From NCBI GenBank assembly GCA_031551515.1, contig JAVBNL010000003.1:1-9201 (forward strand): 9,201 bases of DNA, in the 5' to 3' direction. Positions 1 to 5,994 of this stretch are shown here, in pieces. Within the stretch, counting starts at the first letter, position 1. Each line of letters starts with the position of its first letter. The notes under the pieces were generated by a model, which saw nothing but the letters and a program-made list of their open reading frames with translations, was not told the origin of the DNA and made no database searches. Made by a program: the position numbers and the translations under genes. Source of the stretch: FLUQ01 sp031551515. Lineage in GTDB: Bacteria; Desulfobacterota; Desulfovibrionia; Desulfovibrionales; Desulfovibrionaceae.

Positions 1-10
1 GACTCCCCCG

Positions 11-132
11 GCAAGGGGGTGCCCCCCCTTGCACCCCTATATTGGCGGATGTTTTCCGCATTGCGGAAAACATCCGCCTAAACGGGTTCCAAGGGGCGCG
101 GCCCCTTGGCGGGGTCCGGGGCAGAGCCCCGG
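11..132. repeat. GC-rich multi-hairpin intergenic element (left copy)
   Basis: This is a cluster of inverted repeats directly downstream of the ugpB stop. Read on the minus strand it holds three hairpins. The first is a 7-bp stem (116-132), the second a 9-bp stem CCAAGGGGC/GCCCCTTGG (89-109), and the third a perfect 16-bp stem (44-59 with 63-78) around the loop ATT. All three have 3-base loops. On the far side of the 16-bp stem a further hairpin (11-19 with 24-32) resembles the second one in mirror orientation. No strong T-run follows any stem, so this is not a textbook intrinsic terminator, although it may still end or protect the ugpB transcript. A copy with the same order of parts lies at 9105-9201. 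The structure is read from sequence; the function is inferred. Confidence 0.8.
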
Positions 133-138
133 TTGTTC

Positions 139-1461
139 TTACTTATTCACCTGTTCAAAGCGGCGCAGAATTTCGTTGCCGCGCTTGACCATCGCATCCA
201 GAGCCTGTTTGGCGTCTTTCTTGCCCGACCAGACGGCTTCGAGCTCTTCATCCACCACGTCGCGTATTTGGGCCATGTTGCCCAGGCGCAAGCCTTTGGA
301 GTTGGCGGTGGGCGGCTTTTGCGTCAGCGAAAGAATGCCCATGTCCGTGCCGGGGTTTTTGGCGTAGAAGCCCTGTTTCTTGGTCAGTTCATAGCCATCC
401 ATGGTCAGCGGCAGATAGCCGGTGATCTGGTGGAAGTTGGCCTGATTTTCGGGTTTCAGCAGAAAGTTGAAGAAGGCGGCGATGCCCGCTTCGTCTTCTT
501 TTTTGTGCCCGGACATGGCCCAGATGGTGGCCCCGCCGATGAGCGTGTTCTGCGGCGCGCCTTTCACTTCGGGCCAATAGGGCAGCATGGCCACGCCCCA
601 GTCGAACTTGGCGCCCAGCTTTACGGCGGCGTACGAGCCGGAAGAGTTCATCAAAATTCCGGCTTCACCGCTTGTGAAGGTGTTGATGGGTTCGGACTTG
701 CGGCCGGTGTAGGTCATAACGCCGTCTTTCATCAGTTGTGCCAGAAAGGCGATATGCTTGACGTGCAGGGGACTGTTGATCATCAGCTGCGTGTCGAGGC
801 CAGCCATGCCGTTCTCTTTGCTGGCGAAAGGCACGTTGTGCCAGGTGGAAAAGCTTTCAAGCTGCACCCAGCTTTGCCAGCCGGAAACCAGGCCGAACTT
901 GGCCGCGCCGGATTCTTTGATTTTCTTCGCCGCGGCGGCCACTTCCGGCCAGGTCGCGGGGAATTTTTCCGGGTCCAGCCCGGCTTTTTTCATGGCCGTT
1001 TTGTTATCATACACGACGGTGGTGGAGCAGTTGAAGGGCATGGACAGCAGTTTGCCGTCCGGAGTGCTGTAATAGGCGGCGATGGGCGCCAGAAACATTT
1101 TGGGGTCGATGGGGGTGCCCGCGCCGGTCATGATCTCGTGCACGGGTTTGATGGCGCCTTTGGCGGCCATCATGCTGGCGGTGCCCACTTCAAAAACCTG
1201 CACCAGGTGGGGGGGCTGCTTGGCCCTGAACGCCGCGATGGACGCGGTCATCACCTGGTCGTACGTGCCTTTGTATACGGGAACTACTGCGTATTTGTCT
1301 TGAGAGGCGTTGAATTTTTTAACCAGGTCGTTGGTGATGTCGTTCAACTCGCCGCCCATGCCGTGCCAGAATTGAATCTGGATGGGGGCTGCCGATGCCA
1401 GCGTGGGCAGCAGGCAAAGAACGGCGGCGGTTAAAAGGCGTTTCAGAAAAGATGCGGGCAT
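139..1461 (-). CDS. ugpB: sn-glycerol-3-phosphate ABC transporter periplasmic binding protein, UgpB type
   Basis: This 440-residue extracellular solute-binding protein (family 1) should capture sn-glycerol-3-phosphate or glycerophosphodiesters in the periplasm and deliver them to a UgpAE permease with the UgpC ATPase. Residues 1-24 form a signal peptide: KR near residues 7-8, a leucine/alanine core, and an ASA-A cleavage site. The mature protein closely follows E. coli UgpB as I recall it: FWHGMGGEL (31-39), QVFEVGTASMMAAK (88-101), SGWQSWVQLE (193-202), APQNTLIGGATIW (302-314), TGYLPLT (347-353) and RLGNMAQIRDVVDEELEAVWSGKK (392-415). Length matches the family. The start is supported by GGAGG (1467-1471) five bases upstream. 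The gene stands alone here: its upstream neighbour is divergent and a hairpin cluster follows its stop, so permease and ATPase genes must lie elsewhere. The family call is secure; the exact substrate is inferred from similarity. Confidence 0.92.
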   Translation of the reverse strand: MPASFLKRLLTAAVLCLLPTLASAAPIQIQFWHGMGGELNDITNDLVKKFNASQDKYAVVPVYKGTYDQVMTASIAAFRAKQPPHLVQVFEVGTASMMAAKGAIKPVHEIMTGAGTPIDPKMFLAPIAAYYSTPDGKLLSMPFNCSTTVVYDNKTAMKKAGLDPEKFPATWPEVAAAAKKIKESGAAKFGLVSGWQSWVQLESFSTWHNVPFASKENGMAGLDTQLMINSPLHVKHIAFLAQLMKDGVMTYTGRKSEPINTFTSGEAGILMNSSGSYAAVKLGAKFDWGVAMLPYWPEVKGAPQNTLIGGATIWAMSGHKKEDEAGIAAFFNFLLKPENQANFHQITGYLPLTMDGYELTKKQGFYAKNPGTDMGILSLTQKPPTANSKGLRLGNMAQIRDVVDEELEAVWSGKKDAKQALDAMVKRGNEILRRFEQVNK

Positions 1462-1528
1462 AGAAACCTCCGGGTGAAGGGTTGCGGCGATGAAGCCACA
1501 AGCCCATGTTACGCGGATTTATTACGAA

Positions 1529-1571
1529 ACGATAGCCAAAACAGAAAAAAAGTCGAGATTGAAATATCTCG
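1529..1571 (-). promoter_or_regulatory. weak candidate ugpB promoter with an overlapping inverted repeat
   Basis: On the minus strand, TCGACT (1551-1556) and TATCGT (1529-1534) are 16 bases apart. Each matches the sigma-70 boxes at four of six positions, and a run of seven T lies between them. The inverted repeat CGAGAT-N6-ATCTCG (1554-1571) overlaps the upstream box and could be an operator. The match is weak and tentative. Confidence 0.25.
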
Positions 1572-1606
1572 GCATGACGCCGTTCAGGTGCCGGGCGCAT
1601 GACGGA

Positions 1607-1634
1607 TTGACGAAAGCCGTTTCCAATGTAAAAA
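1607..1634 (+). promoter_or_regulatory. candidate dapA promoter
   Basis: TTGACG (1607-1612) and TAAAAA (1629-1634) are separated by 16 bases, with a TG just before the second box. The -35 match is good and the -10 match is moderate. It would give a leader of about 55 bases before dapA. No lysine riboswitch-like structure was recognised between the divergent genes. Confidence 0.35.
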
Positions 1635-1694
1635 GGAACCTAGCACACAGGCTCGCGGGCGCCTTTCCCGGGGCCGCGCAACAAGGAGATGTAT

Positions 1695-2573
1695 ATGCAG
1701 TTCGCCGGCGCGTTTACAGCCTTGGTAACCCCGTTTACCAATGGCCACGTTGATGAGGAACGGTACAGAGAATTTATCGAGTGGCAGATCGCCGAAGGTA
1801 TCGACGGCCTGGTGCCCTGCGGCACCACGGGCGAATCCGCCACCCTGACCCACGAAGAACATGAAAATGTGATCCGCATCTGTATCGACCAGGTTAAAAA
1901 ACGGGTTCCCGTCATCGCCGGCGCGGGCTCCAACAACACCAAAGAGGCCGTGCGCCTGACCCGCTTCGCCAAAGAAGCCGGAGCGGACGCCGCGCTGCAT
2001 ATCACTCCTTACTACAACAAACCCACGCAGGAAGGGCTTTTCGCCCACTTTAAAGCAATTGCGGACGAAGTGGACATGCCGCTTTTCGTGTACAACGTGC
2101 CCGGCCGCACCGGGGTGAACGTGAACCCGGCCACCATGGCCCGTATTTTCAAAGAGATCCCCTGCGTTGTCGGTGAAAAGGAAGCCACGGGCAACCTGAC
2201 CCATGTTTCCGACACGCTGGAACTGTGCGGCCCCGGCCTTTCGTTGCTTTCGGGCGACGATTTCACGGTGCTGCCGACGCTGGCGCTGGGCGGGGTTGGG
2301 GTTATCTCGGTCGTTTCCAACATCCTTCCGGCCAAGACGGCGCACATGTGCGCCGCGTTCGCCAAGGGCGATCTGGAAACGGCCCGTGAGCTGCATTATG
2401 AAATGATGCCCATCACCCGGGCCTGCTTCGTCGAGACCAACCCCATTCCCGTGAAAGCCGCCCTGGTCAAGATGGGCAAGATGGGCCCTGAAATGCGCCT
2501 GCCGCTGGTGCCCATGTCCCCGGCCAACGAGAAGATTTTGGACGATGCGCTTCGCGGGCTGAAACTATTGTAA
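1695..2573 (+). CDS. dapA: 4-hydroxy-tetrahydrodipicolinate synthase
   Basis: DapA condenses pyruvate with aspartate semialdehyde in the cytoplasm. This is the committed step to diaminopimelate and lysine. The 292-residue (beta/alpha)8 protein shows the class I aldolase Schiff-base lysine K162 in GEKEATG, the pyruvate-binding GTTGES at 43-48, the catalytic tyrosines at Y106/Y107 (TPYYNKP) and Y133 (VYNVPGRTGVN), and R138. That arginine binds the substrate carboxylate and separates true DapA from neuraminate lyase and other relatives. An ATG at 1689 is in frame but abuts AAGGAG (1683-1688). The ATG at 1695 has a proper 6-base spacing and gives the usual N-terminus MQFAGAFTALVTPF, so it is preferred. 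The gene diverges from ugpB and is followed after 73 bases by an exporter gene, probably on the same transcript. No other lysine-pathway gene is present. Confidence 0.95.
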   Translation: MQFAGAFTALVTPFTNGHVDEERYREFIEWQIAEGIDGLVPCGTTGESATLTHEEHENVIRICIDQVKKRVPVIAGAGSNNTKEAVRLTRFAKEAGADAALHITPYYNKPTQEGLFAHFKAIADEVDMPLFVYNVPGRTGVNVNPATMARIFKEIPCVVGEKEATGNLTHVSDTLELCGPGLSLLSGDDFTVLPTLALGGVGVISVVSNILPAKTAHMCAAFAKGDLETARELHYEMMPITRACFVETNPIPVKAALVKMGKMGPEMRLPLVPMSPANEKILDDALRGLKLL

Positions 2574-2583
2574 TCGCCGCGCC

Positions 2584-2623
2584 GCCGCCTTCGCCCCATT
2601 TATGGAGGCTGAAGGCGGCTTTT
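2584..2623 (+). terminator. intrinsic terminator after dapA, probably leaky
   Basis: GCCGCCTTC (2584-2592) pairs perfectly with GAAGGCGGC (2611-2619) and is followed by four T. The loop is long (18 bases), with a small internal CCA/TGG pairing, and the T-run is short. It probably acts as an attenuator, because the next gene starts only 24 bases further on and has no visible promoter of its own. Confidence 0.5.
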
Positions 2624-2640
2624 CACCGTTTGCAAGGTGA
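2623..2640 (+). promoter_or_regulatory. short hairpin covering the Shine-Dalgarno of the MFS gene
   Basis: TCACC (2623-2627) is complementary to GGTGA (2636-2640). The second arm is part of AAGGTGA, the ribosome-binding site for the GTG start at 2647 (6-base spacing). A 5-bp stem with an 8-base loop could dampen translation. The pairing is seen in sequence; a regulatory role is only inferred. Confidence 0.3.
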
Positions 2641-2646
2641 TTTTTA

Positions 2647-3906
2647 GTGCCCAACAAACTAACCCGACTGCGTGCTTTTACCGCGTTTGACGCGCGCAAT
2701 TTCCGGCTCTATTTCTTCGGCCAATGCTGCGCCTTGACCGGCACCTGGATGCAGCGCCTGGCCATGGTCTGGCTGGTCATGATCCTGACCGGTTCCGGCG
2801 CGAAAATGGGCATGGTGGAGTTTCTCAACCAGTGTCCCGTCTTTGTCGTGGGCGTGTTCGTCGGTATTTACCTTGACCGTTACGATCTGCGCATGGTCTT
2901 GATCGGCACCCAGATCTCCATGATCATCCATTCGCTGGTGATGGCTTCTCTTTTGTACTTCGGGCAGATAACCTATTCCGCTATTCTGGTGCTCAGTTTT
3001 TTACTGGGCATTATCGCTTCCATCGACATGCCCGCGCGCCAGGCCAGCATATCGCAGATGATAGACCACCCCAGCCAGTTGCAGAGCGCGCTCTCGCTGC
3101 AATCGGGCAGTTTCAACCTGGCCCGCCTGATCGGCCCGGCCGTGGCGGGGTTTGTCATCAAGGCCGGCGGCGAGATGAGCTGTTTTGTGCTCAACGCCGT
3201 GGCCCACCTGGCCGTGCTTTACGCCTATTGCATCATGCGCCTGCCGGAACGGAAAATGGCCCGGCGCGACCAGCGCGCCCTTGAAGCCCTGCGCGAGGGC
3301 GCGTCATATGCCTGGTCGGCCGCGCCCATCAGGCTGTGCGCACTTTTCAACTATGCGTTTTGCTTTGTCGCCATTCCTTATGTGGTGCTGATTCCCATTT
3401 TCGCCAAAGACGTGCTGGGCGGCGATTCTCGCCACCTGGGCTTCTTGATGGGCGGCTTCGGTCTGGGCGCTCTGGTTGGGGCGATGTATATCGCCTCGAA
3501 AATAGACGTGCGTAATCTGCCTCGGCACATCTGGCGCACGCAGCTTGCCTTCGGGGTGATTTTTCTGGCTTTCTGTTTTGTTGATGAATGGCACATCGCG
3601 GTGCTGTTCACGCCCTTTTTAGGGTACACGATGGTCTCGTCGCTGATTTCGAACAACTCGCTCATCCAGGCGCTGGTCGATGAAGATAAGCGGGGCCGGG
3701 TGCTGAGTTTTTATTCTTTCGGGATTTTGGGCTTCGGGCCTGTGGGCGCGTTGCTTATAGGCAAATTGACCGACTTTACCGATGTGCGGACGGCCTGTAT
3801 TGTCTGCGCCGTGACCTGCCTGGTAATAGGCCTTCTTCACAGCAGACGGCAAAAAGAGTATGACGCGGCGGTACCCGGCATTCTTGCCGAAAAAGGGCTG
3901 CTTTAG
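2647..3906 (+). CDS. MFS transporter, MFS_3/EntS-like exporter family
   Basis: This is a 419-residue inner-membrane protein of the major facilitator superfamily, in the branch that includes enterobactin exporter EntS and proton-driven antiporters. It opens with the family's NFRLYFFGQCCALTGTWMQRLAMVWLV (18-44). The loop 2-3 motif GIYLDRYDLR lies at 73-82, followed by DMPARQASISQMI (127-139), FNLARLIGPAVAGF (156-169) and, in the C-terminal half, NNSLIQALVDEDKRGRVLSFYSFGILGFGPVGALLIG (336-372). About 10-12 hydrophobic segments are visible, with a charged central loop near 200-218. Start is GTG with AAGGTGA six bases upstream; no better ATG exists before the conserved region. The gene lies between dapA and a small ORF, on the same strand and with short gaps, so co-transcription is likely. 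The substrate cannot be read from sequence. Drug, siderophore or metabolite efflux are possible. Confidence 0.85.
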   Translation: MPNKLTRLRAFTAFDARNFRLYFFGQCCALTGTWMQRLAMVWLVMILTGSGAKMGMVEFLNQCPVFVVGVFVGIYLDRYDLRMVLIGTQISMIIHSLVMASLLYFGQITYSAILVLSFLLGIIASIDMPARQASISQMIDHPSQLQSALSLQSGSFNLARLIGPAVAGFVIKAGGEMSCFVLNAVAHLAVLYAYCIMRLPERKMARRDQRALEALREGASYAWSAAPIRLCALFNYAFCFVAIPYVVLIPIFAKDVLGGDSRHLGFLMGGFGLGALVGAMYIASKIDVRNLPRHIWRTQLAFGVIFLAFCFVDEWHIAVLFTPFLGYTMVSSLISNNSLIQALVDEDKRGRVLSFYSFGILGFGPVGALLIGKLTDFTDVRTACIVCAVTCLVIGLLHSRRQKEYDAAVPGILAEKGLL

Positions 3907-3929
3907 CCGCAGAGACAAAAGGATGTGCA

Positions 3930-4211
3930 ATGGCTGCTACGGTTGAAGAATTGACGATCAAGTATGAAGAAGACGGCATTGAAGTCGTCAAGGAACTGGA
4001 CAAGGCTGTTTTGAGCAAAGGCGCCTGGGCCACGGTGGTTTTTCGCTATCAGGAATGGGACAAGGCCAAAAGCGTCTACGGCCCTGATAAGTATACGATC
4101 CGCCGTTATAAAAAGACGGGCGGCGACTTTCGCCAGCAGTCCAAGTTCACCATCTCCAGCCCGGATCAGGCGAAAAAACTGATCGAAGTGCTGCAGAGCT
4201 GGATGGCGTAA
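3930..4211 (+). CDS. conserved-looking small protein of unknown function (93 aa)
   Basis: I do not recognise this gene with certainty. It encodes a 93-residue soluble, charged protein with no signal peptide or membrane segment. The pattern is an acidic N-terminus (EELTIKYEEDGIEVVKELDK), an aromatic strand-like segment AWATVVFRYQEWDK (32-45), a basic segment KYTIRRYKKTGGDFRQQSKF (53-72) and a C-terminal helix SSPDQAKKLIEVLQSWM (76-92). The order of a basic beta-sheet followed by a helix recalls PC4-type single-stranded-DNA-binding transcription coactivators. I also recall similar short proteins in sulfate-reducing bacteria, but both points are inference from memory. AAAGGA (3918-3923) lies six bases before the ATG, and the gene starts 23 bases after the exporter stop, so it is probably the last gene of that transcript. 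Good ribosome-binding site, codon use like its neighbours and a terminator after it support a real gene. Confidence 0.8.
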   Translation: MAATVEELTIKYEEDGIEVVKELDKAVLSKGAWATVVFRYQEWDKAKSVYGPDKYTIRRYKKTGGDFRQQSKFTISSPDQAKKLIEVLQSWMA

Positions 4212-4308
4212 GTTTGTCAACGTAACCTGTCCCTTCCGCTTCTGTTTCCGCGAAATGGCATAAGCTTGTTTTGAGGAACGCCGTGCGGTCTTTATCCTGT
4301 GGGGTATA

Positions 4309-4352
4309 AAAAGCCGCTCCATTCCCGGTCTGCCGGCGATGGAGCGGCTTTT
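4309..4352. terminator. bidirectional intrinsic terminator between convergent genes
   Basis: A perfect 14-bp stem, AAAAGCCGCTCCAT (4309-4322) with ATGGAGCGGCTTTT (4339-4352), encloses a 16-base loop that contains a CCGG/CCGG pair. On the plus strand it ends the 93-aa gene transcript with a T-run. On the minus strand it ends the dcuC transcript with five T followed by ATA. The 97 bases before it (4212-4308) contain no recognisable gene. Confidence 0.88.
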
Positions 4353-4391
4353 CTATTCAGAGCTGGTCAGTTTTGAGAATGCTGAGCCGCG

Positions 4392-5669
4392 TCAGGCGAT
4401 GAACAGCAAAATGATCATGCTCACAAGCACGCCCAGAATCATGCCGAGGGTATTGCGTTTCGCCAGTTCGAGAGGAGATGCCCCCGCTATGCCCGCGCAG
4501 ATGATGCACGCGCCGGACACAGGGGACATGGTTCTGCCGAGGTTGCCCGCGATGACGGCCATGCTGGCCATGTCCATGCCCGACAGGCCGAAAGTGGCCG
4601 CATGCACGGAAACGCTTTTGTTAAAGGCGATAGCCGCGGCATCGCCGGACCCGGCAAGCGCCGCCAGGATGAAGGGGCCGAAGGCCGCGCTGAATTTAGC
4701 TATGGCCGGGTTTTCCATCATCATCCGCGTACCCGCTTTGATGATGCCAATGGAGTTCAGGCCGCCCACAAAAACCAGAGAGCAGATAATGATGCCGAAT
4801 ATATGCCCGAAGCCGTCCCCGGCGCCGTGCCAAAATTCTTTTGAAATTTTGGCGGGGTTCATGCGCGTGACGATCAGCCCGCAAAAAACGCCGATAATCA
4901 TCGCGTGGGATATGGCCAGCGGTTTGAACGCGGGCACAAGGTTCGTGCTGCCCAGCATCAGAATCACCAGAGGAACAAGGGGAACCATAGCCCAAAGATA
5001 GTTGACCTTGAACTGCGAGGGGTCAAGAATGGCTTTGTCCGCAGGCATGGCATAGCCTTTGTGTTCTTTGTTCCACACGGCGACACAATACAGGCAGATC
5101 GCGGCGATGAGGCCGGCGGACAGGAACAGCGGCAACGCGTGGTGGTATACGATGGCCATGGGGGTTGTTTGGGCCACATCGGCAGCCACCAGAATTTGCG
5201 CATGCCCCGGGTTGAGCATGGCCCCGCCGGCGGTTCCCGCCAGCACGGCAGCCCCGGCAACGGCCGGCTGAATGCCCGCCGCCATCAACAGGGGAATGAA
5301 TATGGGGCCGACGGCGGCCGAACAACCTGATGCGCTTGTGAGCGAGATATTGATGAAAAAGGTGATCAGAACAGCGCCGGGAACCAGAAGCGCCCCGGCG
5401 TTTTTCAGCCACCTGCCGAGCAGGTTGACCAGATGCTTGTCGCAGGTGGTCACATTCATGACCATGGCAAAGCCCATGGCAGCGATGATATTTTCAAAAA
5501 GCTTGGTTTCTTTCATGGCGTGAGAAAAAGCGTTGAACGGTCCCATAGGTTCTCCGGCGACAAAAGCCAGAAGTATTCCGGCGCCAAAAAGAACCATCCG
5601 GGTTTCGTACTGCTTGACAAGCAAGTAGATTGTGCCAATGACAATAGCAAGTCCTATAGTTGTCTGCAT
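4392..5669 (-). CDS. dcuC: anaerobic C4-dicarboxylate transporter, DcuC family
   Basis: This 425-residue polytopic inner-membrane protein belongs to the DcuC family, which exports succinate or exchanges C4-dicarboxylates during anaerobic growth. Family hallmarks include SASGCSAAVGP (112-122), LNPGHAQ (152-158), GSGDAAA (340-346) and NLGRTMSPVSG (376-386), followed by SPLELAKRN. Hydrophobic segments run through nearly the whole protein; E. coli DcuC is slightly longer (461). An ATG at 5681 is in frame but has no ribosome-binding site. The ATG at 5669 has GAGGA (5675-5679) five bases upstream and is preferred. The gene diverges from a GntR/FCD regulator gene across an AT-rich region with several inverted repeats, so control by that regulator is plausible. 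It converges on the 93-aa gene with a shared terminator. The family is clear; the true substrate could be another organic acid. Confidence 0.85.
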   Translation of the reverse strand: MQTTIGLAIVIGTIYLLVKQYETRMVLFGAGILLAFVAGEPMGPFNAFSHAMKETKLFENIIAAMGFAMVMNVTTCDKHLVNLLGRWLKNAGALLVPGAVLITFFINISLTSASGCSAAVGPIFIPLLMAAGIQPAVAGAAVLAGTAGGAMLNPGHAQILVAADVAQTTPMAIVYHHALPLFLSAGLIAAICLYCVAVWNKEHKGYAMPADKAILDPSQFKVNYLWAMVPLVPLVILMLGSTNLVPAFKPLAISHAMIIGVFCGLIVTRMNPAKISKEFWHGAGDGFGHIFGIIICSLVFVGGLNSIGIIKAGTRMMMENPAIAKFSAAFGPFILAALAGSGDAAAIAFNKSVSVHAATFGLSGMDMASMAVIAGNLGRTMSPVSGACIICAGIAGASPLELAKRNTLGMILGVLVSMIILLFIA

Positions 5670-5694
5670 GTAGTTCCTCATTTGTCGTTTTGTG

Positions 5695-5713
5695 TTTCAA
5701 ATATACATTGAAA
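5695..5713 (-). promoter_or_regulatory. inverted repeat TTTCAA-N7-TTGAAA in the dcuC leader
   Basis: Perfect 6-base arms (5695-5700 and 5708-5713) are separated by seven bases. The repeat lies 26 bases upstream of the dcuC start codon and downstream of the candidate -10 box. It could be an operator or a leader hairpin. Confidence 0.4.
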
Positions 5714-5730
5714 TTTTTTCTCCACGCGCC

Positions 5731-5759
5731 AGTATAGTATGTAAAAATTTTTTGTACAT
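5731..5759 (-). promoter_or_regulatory. candidate dcuC promoter with an overlapping near-palindrome
   Basis: On the minus strand TGTACA (5753-5758, -35-like, four of six matches) is 16 bases from TATACT (5731-5736, five of six matches). The segment between and around them, 5739-5759, is itself a near-palindrome of the form ATGTA(c)AAAAA / TTTTT(g)TACAT. Bound protein there would sit over the promoter. The predicted leader is about 55 bases. Confidence 0.5.
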
Positions 5760-5806
5760 AATAAATTTTCATAGACTCAAATATAACACAATACGAATGG
5801 CTATTC

Positions 5807-5825
5807 ACAACATATATATTGTTGT
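5807..5825. promoter_or_regulatory. inverted repeat ACAACA-N7-TGTTGT, candidate operator
   Basis: Perfect 6-base arms (5807-5812 and 5820-5825) flank an all-A/T centre. The site lies roughly 70-90 bases upstream of the candidate dcuC promoter and about 170 bases upstream of the regulator gene. Arm length and spacing match the 5695-5713 repeat, but the sequence differs. Confidence 0.35.
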
Positions 5826-5958
5826 AAAATTGCTACAGCGATGTGTATGGTTTGGAATACGATGGGAAGTCATTTCATAATAAAGTAAGAAATGGCTTCG
5901 GCCCTGAGGTCTATGCTGGCAAGCTTCGGAAGCCGGTGGTGTTTGACTGCGCCGGGGC

Positions 5959-5990
5959 TTGACTTCTTTTTGATTTCATGTTGGTATACC
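5959..5990 (+). promoter_or_regulatory. candidate promoter of the GntR-family gene
   Basis: TTGACT (5959-5964) is a good -35 box. An extended -10 of the TG-N-TATA type lies at 5982-5990 (TGGTATACC), inside the operator, 20 bases from the -35. A conventional 17-base spacing would give TGGTAT at 5982-5987. Either choice places the transcription start at or within a few bases of the ATG at 5995. Confidence 0.45.
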
Positions 5991-5992
5991 AA
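5981..5992. promoter_or_regulatory. GntR/FadR-type operator TTGGTATACCAA
   Basis: This is a perfect 12-base palindrome ending two bases before the regulator's ATG. TGGTATACCA-like sites are the established operator type of the FadR/FCD branch of GntR regulators (ExuR/UxuR and LldR sites are similar). It overlaps the likely -10 box, so binding should block the regulator's own transcription. I infer autorepression. Confidence 0.75.
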
Positions 5993-5994
5993 AT

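Larger units (their letters stand above)
5670..5994. other. AT-rich divergent regulatory region between dcuC and the GntR-family gene
   Basis: This intergenic stretch of about 325 bases holds no convincing gene. Positions 5690-5890 are far richer in A and T than the flanking genes, with long A/T runs that suggest bent DNA. The inverted repeats and promoters listed separately lie inside it. A further imperfect 9-bp hairpin (5868-5876 with 5889-5897, one G-T pair) was also seen. The last 80 bases return to normal base composition before the operator at the regulator start. Confidence 0.7.

Noticed and set aside
106..1434. 442-codon open frame on the plus strand opposite ugpB
   Set aside because: It lies wholly opposite a gene with clear UgpB motifs and shows no recognisable domain. 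Long antisense frames are common in GC-rich genes because of their codon use.
1462..1694. Lysine riboswitch upstream of dapA
   Set aside because: The leader after the candidate promoter is too short for an L-box, and no matching set of helices was recognised.
1584..2396. 270-codon open frame on the minus strand opposite dapA
   Set aside because: It is antisense to well-conserved dapA, has no protein motifs and a low-complexity Arg/Gly/His-rich composition.
5692..5880. 62-codon GTG-started frame in the AT-rich intergenic region
   Set aside because: There is no ribosome-binding site, the start is GTG, the composition is unlike coding DNA here, and it overlaps candidate promoter and operator sites.
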